Assembly (NCBI RefSeq): GCF_037042905.1 | Contig: NC_087252.1 | Location: 34,561,965-34,625,964 of the forward strand | Reading direction: 5' to 3' | Length of the DNA stretch: 64,000 bases | DNA from: Lytechinus pictus | Lineage: Eukaryota; Echinodermata; Echinoidea; Temnopleuroida; Toxopneustidae | Shown here: positions 53,920 to 64,000 of the stretch, in pieces | Layout: each line of letters opens with the position of its first letter | Position numbering within the stretch: the first letter of the stretch is position 1 | Program-made: the position numbers and the translations under genes | The notes under the pieces: generated by a model | Databases searched by the model: none | Seen by the model: the letters and a program-made list of their open reading frames with translations, nothing else | Told to the model about the DNA's origin: nothing

Positions 53920-54380
53920 ATGCACTGGCGTATCTAGGATTTTTCAAAAGGGGGGGCAAATTTTTGGAGGATATTTCGTCCGCGAAAAAATGTGACAAGC
54001 CCCCCCCAAAAAAAAAAAAAGATCTTCACGTTCAAAAGAGGGGACATAAGTCATTGCATTTTTACATTACAAATTATTAATTTGGCTTCTCAAAGGGGGG
54101 GGGGGGCACGTCCCCTGAATCAGTTGTGACTCGTCAGAGGGGCAGTCTACCCCCCCCCCCCCCCTTGGTACACTAGTGGTTCCATGCTTATACAGCGTAG
54201 ATCAAAGTCTAGATCTAGAGACTTGACTCGAACTAAGATAAATTTTTTTAGATCTAGGACTGGTTCTGTCTACGGACTAGACAAACCATGGCAAATAAGC
54301 TAATATTTTGTCTAAACCTAATTAAACGTAAAGTTCGGAATTAACCAGTTCGAAGTTAACCATGGCATTAGTCGGCTATT

Positions 54381-56629
54381 CAGTGTTGTAGTCAAGGCTC
54401 AAACCTCCAAGGCCAAGGCTTCAATACCAAAGGCTAAGGTCAAGGCATGGAAACCCAAGGCCAAGGCATTTCAAACTTACGATATACAAAACAATGAACT
54501 AACAATACTTAGGCGGCAGACATCACACATCGTAAAATGTATGTGAGCGAGGGGACTGATCGAGAAAAAAATTAACCTTTGTACATTTAAAACAAAAATA
54601 ATTTCATGATAGAGACATATTAAAATAATGATATAGTTACCTGTGTACACACAATCCATAGTTTTCTAGGCGATTTCCATTGCAATAATTATTATTACCA
54701 CGGTAATCTGATCCTGGTATTGTCAACGTATGTTTTTCTCCACTCCCTGGGACAGGGGCATCAGAAGATTATTATGGGGGGGGGTGTCAACGCCAAAAAA
54801 ACACTCATTTATCAAAATGAGTTTTTTTTTGTGCGAACAGATACATGTATTTTCAAAATGAGATCATGAACTGCGTGAAGTAATTGTGTGTTTTGTAGAA
54901 ATTAAGTTGAGCAAAGGCTTTCTAAAGTGATTTTTAATTATAAGATAGATAGTTTGATTTAGGTTTTACTTCTCAGCGACAAAGCATAGCGGGCAAGCGG
55001 TTTTGAAAAAAAATCAATTCTGAAGTTGTAAAACTTGATTTATGGTCAATTATGGGGCTAATCATTTGTAACGTGAAACCCGCTAAAACTCCTGGTAAAT
55101 GCTGCCACCATGCGGGTGATTATACTGAGGCCGCAACTCAGAATAATTTGGAATAAATTCCAGTAAATAAAGATATCCACAATACAACCATGTACTCATA
55201 CTCAAATCTAAACCGGGTTCACGGGTAGCCTATCCGAGCTCAATGGCGGGTAAGTTGTCTCCAATATAGAGACGTGCTGCAATTAATCAAATAGATAAAC
55301 ATCAATCAATCAATCACATAAGACAGTCATCGTCAACAATCATAAATCACCATAAACGACATGACTGCAAGCAAACAATTGAACTAAATACCACACAGAA
55401 GGAAATTAGCAGAAAATGTGTTAAATGTCCAATAATTCCTCCAAGATGGAAGATTATTATTGTGTAATAAATTGATACAACAATCTGATTCTGTACAGCT
55501 GAACTATTTCCTAACTACGTACATAAATGATCTATATCTAGGCTCAAATCAAGTACACGTAATATTTAATAATCCTAGCAATGAATGATCCAAGAAAAAT
55601 ATATAGACCAATTTATAAAATTGGCATAAAAGTTGACCAACTAAATTGGTATCTTTTGAAGAAAATAGGCCAAAGAATTGGCACACAAAAATTGACCAAA
55701 TAAAATGGTATCTTTTCATCGTATAACTCAATTCTATAATTCTCACTTCAATAAACAAACAAGTCTTTTCTAGGCACTCCTGAAATTATCTAGTTTACTC
55801 TGTTCTAACTGCCTGCAGTATTCAATATATCTAGCCCCAGCTCCGTCTACAGACACCGTCAGCAACTGGCCTTGTTGCTCTTTCTCCAAAAATACAGTGA
55901 AATACTGTCAAAAACAAGTTTCACCCCACAGGGAATTTCACTCTCTACCTTTCCTAAGTCTCGTAGAAGTCACTCACTTTGTCGGTGCAAATACCAAATC
56001 TTTTCAGAATATCATTAAGACTTAAAACATTCTTGTTGGCCAAAGAAAATAATGCAAGGAAAATCCTAATGGAATAGAAATCAACCTTGTTATCATTCTT
56101 TAGAGTTAGCTATGTTTAAAGTATGAAAATTGTTGTCAATATTACAGTCAGATGTCAAATTTATTCTTGTCATCAAAGCACTATTATCTTGATCATGATC
56201 ATTATTATTTACTGTCATTATCGTCATGATTACAACACATTACCAATACATAATGCTATTTTTCATAACTGATGTATTCTTTGTTTGAAAATTCTTGATA
56301 ACGGTGACAATTACAATTGATGACACTGCTAGTACACTTACTTATGCTGCTGTTAATGTTACTGGTGACCAGTAGTATTGACCATTAGTGCCATTAAATA
56401 TAAAAAACAATTCAAATATTTATAATTACTTATTTAAAACAAATGAAAGTACAAAATACAAAATGCCTTGAAAAGGCCTTGAAAATGCTTTGAAAATGCC
56501 TTGAAATTTCAAGGCTCAAAATCCTCAAGGCCAAGGCCCTCTCAAGGCCAAGGCTTGAATGTTCAAGGCCAAGGCTTTGAAAAAGTAGGCCTTAAGGCCA
56601 AGGCCGAGCATCAAGGCACTACAACTCAT
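54381..56629. mobile_element. hAT-like element with CAAGGCC subterminal repeats
   Basis: The left end CAGTGTTGTAGTCAAGGC and the right end GCACTACAACTCATG are inverted with changes at the outermost bases. Both subterminal 100-170 bases are crowded with CAAGGCCAAGG words (six or so left, ten or more right), likely transposase-binding repeats. The right arm of the surrounding foldback element resumes directly after it. The interior is AT-rich with no supported transposase. Confidence 0.68.
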
Positions 56630-56754
56630 GCTTAGTACTAGGCATTAGACAGGTCCAGATTTGAGGTAAAGTTAATGCGCTAGCCTATAAGCGAGCCTTA
56701 ATAGCAGCACATGTCTTGCCATTAATGGCAGCTAGTTTGATAAGTGTTTAAGAA

Positions 56755-57640
56755 TTGGATATATATAGTAGATCTAAGCCTATAAGGCCTATGTAACTAT
56801 GTAAGGGTACCGGTGATTTGACGATGCTAATTCATTCTGAGCAACGTGAATGCTTACGACCGGCACTTGTCGAGGCAAAGTCCACGCGCATGCGTACTCT
56901 TAATCCGAAGACGCAAGTTATGAATATTCATATGTTGGTCCAGAACTCAGTGGGAAAAATAATTTCGCGGGCGGCGGCATGGGCGATGGATAATGAGCTC
57001 GAGTATAATCGCGAAATAAGAGCCACGGACAAAACGTATTCAAAACACGTTTTTTATGAGGATTAATTTCCTTAAAATTACAAAGGATACTATCAAGGAG
57101 ACAATGATAACAGGTACTATATCTATCATAGGCCATGATCAGGATCTTTTCATTATTTAAAACGATTTTTTTTTTCGGATATGGCATTTTCAAAAGAAAG
57201 CTTCTAAATCTTTAGAAAATATTGATAGTCCGTGAACGTGAGCTAATCTATTAGTTTTAAAGAGAATAAATAAAGAAACTAAATCGAACGTCAAAGTTTG
57301 CGCTATCCAAGTGAAGCCCGTTTCACAATGGTGTATCTCAATAGTAGTGGCTATTAAAATGAAATATCTTCTAACCAAATCAATAATGATGACTAATATG
57401 CTTAATCTTAATTTGTCATAGGCATAATAGCGTTCTCTGATGGTTGATCAGAGAACATTGCATCAATACTGAATCTTGCTTGTGGTTTAATAAAAAAGTT
57501 ATTGTGATAGAAAATCATAATAAAAAACAAACAATTATGTTCAAATTAGCATCTGTGTCTGGCTTAAGTAGGCCTTCGTAACGAAATACAAACAACAGAA
57601 TCATAACAAAAATAAATAAGAAACCAATCTGTCAAGATTC
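56755..57640. other. Region with one arm of a direct repeat and a hairpin
   Basis: 57003-57340 resembles 61854-62200 in the same direction (GCGAAATAAGAGCCACGG, GTATTCAAAACACG, ATTTTCAAAAGAAAGCTTCT). A perfect 10-bp stem GTTCTCTGAT/ATCAGAGAAC with a GGTTG-like loop lies near 57432-57456. The 82-residue frame at 56818-57066 has no recognisable domain and is not called. Confidence 0.5.
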
Positions 57641-58132
57641 CTATTATTACTTTTGACGGTGCAAGCATAATGCCTACAAAAAACGGCTCGGTGTAAAAAT
57701 GGCAGAGGTAAAAATGGCAGAGGTAATAATAGTAGAGGTAATAATGGCTGAGGTAAAAATGGCAGAGGTAAAAATGGCAAAGGTAATAAAAGCAGAGGTA
57801 ATATGGGCAGAAGTAAAATGGCACGGGTTATAAAGGGAGAGGTAAAAATGACAGCTCTAGGCAAAATATGGCCAGTCTTCCTATTCCTATTATTACTTTT
57901 GACGGTGCAAGCATAATGCCTACAAAAAACGGCTCGGTGTAAAAATGGCAGAGGTAAAAATGGCAGAGGTAATAATAGTAGAGGTAATAATGGCTGAGGT
58001 AAAAATGGCAGAGGTAAAAATGGCAAAGGTAATAAAAGCAGAGGTAATATGGGCAGAAGTAAAATGGCACGGGTTATAAAGGGAGAGGTAAAAATGACAG
58101 CTCTAGGCAAAATATGGCCAGTCTTAAACCCC
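57641..58132 (-). repeat. 15-bp satellite in two ~246-bp tandem blocks
   Basis: Two tandem copies of a 246-base block, each made of about 11 units of AAAAATGGCAGAGGT with variants, plus flanks (TTTTGACGGTGCAAGCATAA, ACAGCTCTAGGCAAAATATG). The same satellite is inverted at 61290-61830. The outer flank 58110-58165 pairs with 61217-61275. Confidence 0.88.
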
Positions 58133-58918
58133 CATGCAATGAATTGTCAAAAAGTTCCCGCATGTACATACTTTAAATAAGAAGTGCATGTCACGGTTAG
58201 ACATTTCATTATCATTATGTCTTCATCGACCTAACAATGCTATTTACGAATTCGTTGGAAGTGTACCGTGAACGCTTTTTAAAAAGAAATCAAACGACAG
58301 ATATATATTAATTCAATTTATCAGGAGCAAAATGAAACTGCACTATTCTCATTCATCATTTTATAACATTCCTTTTTGTCTGGCTGTTTTTTTTATATCT
58401 AAAGTTTTGCCAGGTTTACCGATGCAAAAATGAGGCAAAGTAGACATAAGAGAGGTGGAGAGACAGAGAGGGTTAGGGGCGGGGAAAAACATAGAGAACA
58501 TAGCGGGGAAAGCTTAGACGTTGAAATTATCACGAATGATTGTGGTTAAATATTATTTCCTTATTTGTAATGTCGTCTGTACTTTTCTTTTTAAATAATT
58601 GAATGACAATAACCATGCGTTCCCAGGCTTGGCACTGAATATGTAACTGATTATGAAAATCAATAATAATCTTGTTTTGACTGGTAAACCGATTTGGGGT
58701 CGATCGAGGGAGACCGTCTGGTTCAGATTCTTTGCATAAAAGAAGACCCTGAAACTTAACCACTGCATCCAATATGATATAAACGCCTTGGAAGGGGAAG
58801 TACTGTTGGGTACACTGGCGTAAATCCATGTTGATGGGTGGGGGGATGACTGAATATTTTGGCATTTTTTTTGCAATCATGTTTTTAGATATGCAAGGAA
58901 TTATCATTCATATGTCCA

Positions 58919-60424
58919 CAGCATTGGGGGGGGGGCACCAGCAAAATGTTTGAATCACTGAGTGAGTGCGCTATTGAGCGCGCTCAGTTGCCAGTTATAC
59001 TGATATGTATCTCACTGATCAAATAATGCGAGCGCGAAGCGCGAGCGGATTTATTTTTAATATTCACACCTAAAAAGGGACATTATAATCAAATTTGTGT
59101 AATCATGATAGGTACCTGTCTCGCTAAACATTGCGAGCGCGAAGTGCGAGCTGAAAATTGAGATTATTCAGACCTGAAGTGGGGCATTCTAAGTTTTCTT
59201 TGTAGGAATTAACTAGGACCATACGTATTTCATTAACCAAATGATGCGAGCGCGAAGCGCGAGCTGAAAATTTTTGATATTCAGATCAGAAGAAGGGACA
59301 TTTTAAGGACTGATTTTAGGAATTCATGAAGAGCAGACATATCTCACCAATCCACTAATGCGAACGTAATCACGGACAGGAAATGTTTCATATATACGAA
59401 GACCTTAACATGGGGCAATCACTTTTTGAGTCATGAAAAAGAAGCATATGTCACTACATCAAACAATGATGTAGTGAACAAAACTATTCAATTTCAATTC
59501 AATTTAATATGTCTGCTCTTCATGAATTCCTCAAATCAGTCCTTAAAATGTCACTTCTTCTGATCTGAATATCAAAAATTCAATTTTCAATTTCAATTCA
59601 ATTTATTCAAATAACTCAAGTGCTAGGAAATATATTTGGTTTATATTGACTTGAAAACGGGATGTTTTAGTACAACAGGATTATATATCTCGTTAAACAG
59701 ACTATGCGAGCACCAGGAACAATGAGGCCGTTCTCATTACGCTTTCTAAAACTAGTTTACTGGAAACCGATTCAGGAAACCACTTTGGAAGATCGCTTTG
59801 CTAGCGTTCCCACTTGATCACACAAAAGTGGTTTTCAAAATCACTTCACGTAAAGCGCTCTTGTTGCTATGGAAACGCTCTGAGTGGGGTGACACGTTTC
59901 GCGCGAAATTCGAAACCGCAGCATAGGCATTCTACACCTGTCGTGTAGAGTAGCGCTCTCAAAATGTGCGAGGATCGCTTCCCGAAGAACGGTTGTGTCC
60001 TCACTTACGCTAAAACCAGTTTAACAAGGCAAAGCGATCTTGAAAACTACATCGCGAGGTGGTTTTCCAAACTGGTTTGGAAGATCGCTTCCAAGACCGC
60101 TTTGACCGTTCTCACTACGCGTTAAACTAGTTTCCACTAAACTAGTTTCCAGTAAACTAGTTTTAGGAACGTAGTGAGAACAGCCTCAATGAAGACATAG
60201 GCCCTGGGCAAATTATGTTTCATAAAGTTATGATAAAAATGTTTCTTATGTAATGTAACAACATAATTATAATATAATATAACATTATAATGAATAATAT
60301 TTTCTTCTTTCCCACTACGTTTCTCTTCCTTTCTCCCTCTTTTCTCCTTTTTCCCCCTTTCCCCTTTTTTTTTTTGGTCAGCCGATGGGGGGGTGCCTCC
60401 CATGCCCCCGTAGTTACGTCACTG
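58919..60424. mobile_element. Inner hAT-like element, target duplication TATGTCCA
   Basis: TATGTCCA precedes (58911-58918) and follows (60425-60432). The right end CCCGTAGTTACGTCACTG is a typical CAGTG end; the left end CAGCATTGGGGG is decayed. Inside are three clear and two faded copies of a roughly 110-base unit marked by GCGAGCGCGAAGCGCGAGC (59029, 59135, 59248), and a Harbinger-like MITE. Confidence 0.75.
59724..60187. mobile_element. Harbinger-like MITE, third nesting level
   Basis: The left end GAGGCCGTTCTCATTACG and right end ACGTAGTGAGAACAGCCTC are inverted, continuing into AAAACTAGTTTACTGGAAAC on both sides. AAT lies directly outside both ends. ACTAGTTT and GATCGCTT words recur through it in both orientations. 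Confidence 0.72.
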
Positions 60425-60847
60425 TATGTCCATATGGCAAATACCCCTCCAATGTTATTATCTTTTTTTACCCCATGATGGTTTAATGGTTTTATCGATT
60501 ACATTCAAATTTTTTGACATTCCATCTTAATCCCTTCCCAAAGACCCCAACATTGATGAAATGGAAGAAACGGGGGTTTCTCTTCAATGTTATAATAAGG
60601 ACATAAGTATTTCGTTTGGAAATGGTGAACTGGCTCTTTATTTGCATTTTATGATTCAATAATATTGTTTTATTTGTTAAGCGGTATTTTAGGAAGAATT
60701 TTAACCAATAAAACAATTATCTCTTGTGATTTTTTCATTTCTTTCGTAAAAAGTGGGGAGGGGGGATGTTTGTACAGGCCATCCCCCTCCTCGAAAAGTG
60801 GGGGGGATATATCCCCCCATCCCCCCCCCCCCGGATTTACGCCAGTG

Positions 60848-61216
60848 GTTGGGTATTTTGTACACCATAAGCAGCACCCTCTTGGTAATTAGCTTGGTAT
60901 GCTAAAATGTAGAGATTTGTTTAGAGATTTTTTATTATCTAATTGTTATTATTTTTGTTTTAATTCTTTTTCTGACCTAAAAGAACTTCATTTAGTTGAA
61001 ATAATTTTGTGTGTCATTTTCCCCCTTAACCAATTCCCCTTTCATTTTGGAGTGAAAAATTTTTTCTCGGCTTTTTAACAAACCAGTACCCCATTTTTCA
61101 CTAACTTTCCAAAATTAAGTGGTGCTCACTCAAGCGGAAATATTTTTCGACAGTTATATCGTCATTTGCTTAAATGGATCTGTACCAATGTTGAAATGTG
61201 GAAAAATCTTCAGGAT
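60848..61216. other. Spacer between nested transposons and inverted satellite
   Basis: AT-rich; no gene, no repeat recognised. Confidence 0.4.
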
Positions 61217-61830
61217 TTTACATGCGGGGGCTTTTTGACAATTCATTGCATGGGGGTTAAAGACTGGCCATATTTTACCTAGAGCTGTCATGTTTACCTC
61301 TCCCATTATAACCCCTGACATTTTACCTCTGCCATTATTACCTCTGCCATTTTTACCTCTGCCATTTTTACCTCTGCCATTTTTACCTCTGCCATTTTTA
61401 CTTCTGCCATTATTACTTCTGCCATTTTTACTTCTGCCATTTTTACCTCTCCCATTTTCACCTCTGCCATTTTTACTTCTGCCATTTTTACCTCTGCCAT
61501 TTTCACCTCTGCCATTTTTACCTCTGCCATTTTTACCTCTGCCATTTTTACTTCTGCCATTATTACCTCCGCCATTTTTACTTCTGCCATTTTTACCTCT
61601 GCCATTTTTACCTCTGCCATTTTTACCTCTGCCATATTTACCTCTGCCATTATTATCTCTGCCATTTTTACCTCTGCCATTTTTACCTCTGCCATTTTTA
61701 CCTCAGCCATTTTTACCTCTGCCATTTTTTACCTCTGCCATTATTACCTCTGCCATTTTTACCTCTGCCATTTTCACCTCTGCCATTTTTACCTCTGCCA
61801 TTATTACCTCTGCCATTTTTACCTGGCACC
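61217..61830 (+). repeat. 15-bp satellite, about 36 units
   Basis: From 61290 a run of GCCATTTTTACCTCT units, with TTA, TTC and CTT variants. All three frames on the plus strand and one on the minus strand are open because the unit is 15 bases and has few stop codons. It is the inverted counterpart of 57641-58132; the shared flank TTTTTGACAATTCATTGCAT lies at 61230. Confidence 0.92.
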
Positions 61831-61853
61831 CAAAAAACAGATTTGATATTAAA

Positions 61854-62200
61854 CAATAAACGCGAAATAACCAAGGACAAGACGTATTCAAAACACCGGT
61901 TGTATGTGAGGATTAATTAATTTCATTGAAATTGTCAAGGATATGCAGAATTAAGAAAGTTTATTTTAATCATGATTACGAAATTTTCATTAGCGTTTTT
62001 AACATTTTCAAAAGAAAGATTTTCAAATCCTTAAAAAGATTGATCGACAGTGAATAATAATAATAATAGAGAGTATTTCTAAAGCGCCAAATCCACATTG
62101 ATTATGTGCTCAAGGCGCTGAACGTTAGTTTTGTTAATCAATTTTAAAGAGAACAACGAACACTCAAAGTTAGACGTAACACGTTCATAACAAAAGTGGG
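61854..62200 (+). repeat. Direct-repeat partner of 57003-57340, with SINE tail inserted
   Basis: GCGAAATAACCAAGGACAAG, GTATTCAAAACACCGG and ATTTTCAAAAGAAAGATTTT follow the same order as at 57003. A reverse SINE tail (62045-62130; (AAT)n then GCGCCAAATCCACATTG and CTCAAGGCGCTGAACG) interrupts it. Confidence 0.6.
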
Positions 62201-62555
62201 GTATATGAGTGGGGGATGTTAGACTCCTTGCATGATTTTAAGAAACACATCTGTGAAAATATCCTTCATGGAAGAAAAATAAAGCGAAATAAAAACAAAG
62301 ACGGCGTGTGCCTCTGTGTGTTGGTTTTTACGATGGTATAAACACAATTCGCTTTACTCATTTTACCCCGGCATTTTACGTTTTAAACTCTTCTCACAAA
62401 GGTGAAGAAAGATCTTAAGATGCCACGGAAATTGATAATAACTTTAAAAAAAGAAGGAAGAGAAGAAGGAGAAGAAAAAATGAGGACATTGTAAATTAAA
62501 TTCCCGGATTAGACTCATGGTAGTATAGGGCCGATACAGGCGAGACTGGTATAGA
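62201..62555. other. Short AT-rich spacer
   Basis: No gene or repeat recognised; a purine-rich GAAGAAGGAGAAG stretch at 62450-62480. Confidence 0.4.
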
Positions 62556-62559
62556 CTCC

Positions 62560-63033
62560 CGGGGGGGGGGGGCACTCAGTATATAATGCATAGTGGGTAT
62601 GTGCCGCGGAGGGGACCCCCATTTTCACACTCAAATTTCCGTTTCGAGGCATAGCATGTTTGTCTTATTGAGAAAAAGAACAAAGAAAGCCGCTCCAAAG
62701 CATAGCATTTTCTTCTTCTCGAGAAAAAAAGAAGAAAAAAAATCCGCTCCAGGGCCGTTCCGGTCGCAATTTTGGTGAAAAGCGGCCGCAGCTCGCTGTG
62801 CGACCATCGCCTCTGCGCTAGCGCGCCCGGCAGTCGTCCCACCGGGCTAGCTGCATGCACGTTCCATAGGGATGCATACGCACTCGCACGCAGGCGACCA
62901 GTTCCAAGGACCCCCGTTTTCACAAACATTTGTAGTTCCGAAGCCCATTCCGAGGACCCTCCTTTTTACAATAAGCCCGCTCCAAGGCCCCCGTTTTTTG
63001 TCTCGCCCGCGGCACACCCCTACCACTTTTTAG
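62560..63033. mobile_element. GC-rich repeat with GTGCCGCGG ends
   Basis: The left side GTGGGTATGTGCCGCGGA and right side CCGCGGCACACCCCTACCAC are imperfect inverted copies. Repeated internal phrases (GACCCCCATTTTCACAC, GACCCCCGTTTTCACAAA, GGCCCCCGTTTTTTGTC; CCGCTCCAAAG, CCGCTCCAGGG, CCGCTCCAAGG) show it is built of degenerate short repeats. Its GC content is far above that of its surroundings, which explains several open frames across it that are not genes. Confidence 0.6.
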
Positions 63034-64000
63034 ACTAAAAAAGGTTCAGTCCGCATTCAACATGGACGCCTCACGCAATCGCGCCTGAAAGACCGGCGAT
63101 ACACAATCTGACAATAGACAGGGAAACAATACCAGACGCGGCAAAAGCCATGCACGCAAAATGCATTACGGTGCAATAAAATAGCTCTCTTAAAAAAACG
63201 TATAATTAATGGTTGAAACGATTACAAAAGCTTATTTTCTTTGAGAAGAAATCTGAAGGATTCGGGAAAACCCAATTTTATTATAAATCATTGACGGTTG
63301 CTAAGCACTTTCAGTCAACGAAAGGATAAGTTTCCGCGTGAAACATGTGAAAAATGCTCCGAGAAGTCTGAAAGCGGGCGAAACTTCAGAAGCGATTTTC
63401 TCGTAAAAATACTTTTTATGAACTCTGGTATCTGGGACATTTAAAGACTATTTTCTCTGTAAATGCTTTGTCCCTTAGCATGTGCTATATACCAAATTAA
63501 AGCTAGAGAAATGGAAAATCATAATCAATAAAAAATTATGTTTGAAAAAAATCGAATTCTGTCTGCTTTTGACGTGACGAGTCACATATACACAATGAAT
63601 AATACTGGGATGTCACTAGAATACTTAAATAGAGAGAGCCCCCTCTCTCCATTCCCCCTTTCTCCATTCAAATATTCTGGTGACACCCCAGTGACCTTAC
63701 TTTGACATATTTGTCTCGTGAAAAAAATGTGTGTATTACATTAAATAGTTACATAGCCAAGCACACTCTATTCAATGTTATATTCTTCATTCTTTATCTT
63801 GCAATCAACTAAATTACTTTTGATTGTTTTTATTTCCATTTTAGTAGATTTTTTAGATTCCTATTACTTGAAAATCACAAGGGTGGTTGCCTCATACACC
63901 CCTCCCCCAATATATGAAAAATTGATATTGAGAAAGACAATGTAGATATTATAATAATTGTTATGTTTCCCATTCAAATTACCACACAACTTTTGCTATA
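63034..64000. other. Right edge, no recognised gene
   Basis: No exon, RNA gene or bounded repeat could be supported. A short imperfect inverted pair, GTGACGAGTCACA near 63573 and GACACCCCAGTGACC near 63681, surrounds a CCCCCTCTCTCC tract. Confidence 0.35.

Larger units (their letters stand above)
52735..56754. mobile_element. Foldback element with ~500-bp inverted arms, carrying two insertions
   Basis: The left arm 52735-53236 (TTCTTAAACACTTATCAAAC; GGACCTGTCTAATGCCTAAT; GCCATGGTTAACTTCGAACC; GGAACAACTAGTGTACCA) is inverted in two blocks at the right: 53989-54379 (TGGTACACTAGTGGTTCC; GTTCGAAGTTAACCATGGC) and 56630-56754 (GGCATTAGACAGGTCC; GATAAGTGTTTAAGAA). The gap between the right blocks is a hAT-like insertion. 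A second hAT-like MITE sits in the centre. Without both the element would be about 1.2 kb, mostly arms. No protein is visible. The superfamily is uncertain. Confidence 0.7.
58813..60847. mobile_element. Outer hAT-like element, target duplication GTTGGGTA
   Basis: The ends CACTGGCGTAAATCC and GGATTTACGCCAGTG are inverted copies; GTTGGGTA lies directly outside both (58805-58812 and 60848-60855). G- or C-runs lie just inside. Most of its length is a second hAT-like element (58919-60424). Removing that leaves about 530 bases, a MITE. Confidence 0.87.

Noticed and set aside
57601..58110. 169-residue minus-strand frame rich in Leu and Pro
   Set aside because: Same 15-bp satellite in tandem blocks.
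61306..61859. Long open frames of MAEVK repeats (minus) and LPLPF or TSAIF repeats (plus)
   Set aside because: They follow from the 15-bp satellite, which is open in several frames at once; no start context, domain or non-repeat coding sequence supports a gene.
62576..63038. Open frames on both strands in the GC-rich block
   Set aside because: High GC content removes stop codons; the sequence is an inverted-ended repeat with degenerate internal repetition.

Overview
The window is nuclear DNA from an animal, most likely an invertebrate deuterostome and probably an echinoderm such as a sea urchin. It is AT-rich, its coding sequence is split by long introns with GT-AG (one GC-AG) splice sites, and the space between exons is packed with tRNA-derived SINEs, short inverted-repeat DNA transposons, minisatellites and poly-G/poly-C tracts. 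The echinoderm placement is inference from the gene family types and repeat style; nothing in the sequence names the species. No bacterial operons, phage genes, CRISPR arrays, rRNA genes or convincing free-standing tRNA genes are present.

Two protein-coding genes can be supported. (1) Plus strand, 3020-25360: a complete GRAMD1/Aster sterol-transfer protein in 16 coding exons (1818 nt, 605 residues plus stop). All splice phases join in frame and give GRAM domain, acidic linker, VASt/ASTER domain, basic patch, one membrane span and a C-terminal helical segment. (2) Minus strand, 37493-39100: an uninterrupted 535-residue protein with an N-terminal coiled coil and a C-terminal beta-propeller-like region, resembling TRIM/NHL proteins that have lost RING and B-boxes.

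Layout: 1-3019 is upstream or 5'UTR sequence with no clear gene. 3020-25360 holds the GRAMD1 gene, whose introns carry SINEs, three piggyBac-like TTAA elements, a Harbinger-like foldback element, a LINE 3' fragment and a striking 57-bp tandem array that duplicates the end of exon 10 together with its GC splice donor. 25361-30530 is 3' flank with a 36-bp minisatellite. 30532-32463 is a 37-bp minisatellite of about 52 units. 32479-37150 is repeat-rich AT sequence, including one of a pair of inverted Penelope-like ends. 37493-39100 is the coiled-coil/propeller gene. 40048-62200 is a transposon-on-transposon region: a 2.9-kb element inside a 43-bp repeat; a 7.2-kb Harbinger-like element with 43-bp perfect inverted ends, inserted in a SINE and carrying broken MADF and BESS-like coding remnants; a 4-kb foldback element containing two hAT-like elements; and a three-level nest (hAT in hAT with a Harbinger-like MITE inside) flanked by inverted copies of a 15-bp satellite. 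62560-63030 is a GC-rich repeat; the rest is unremarkable.

The two genes show no sign of acting together. The most noteworthy observation is the ninefold duplication of a 5' splice site at exon 10 of GRAMD1, followed by the repeated finding that SINE tails end 20-36 bases before this gene's splice acceptors.
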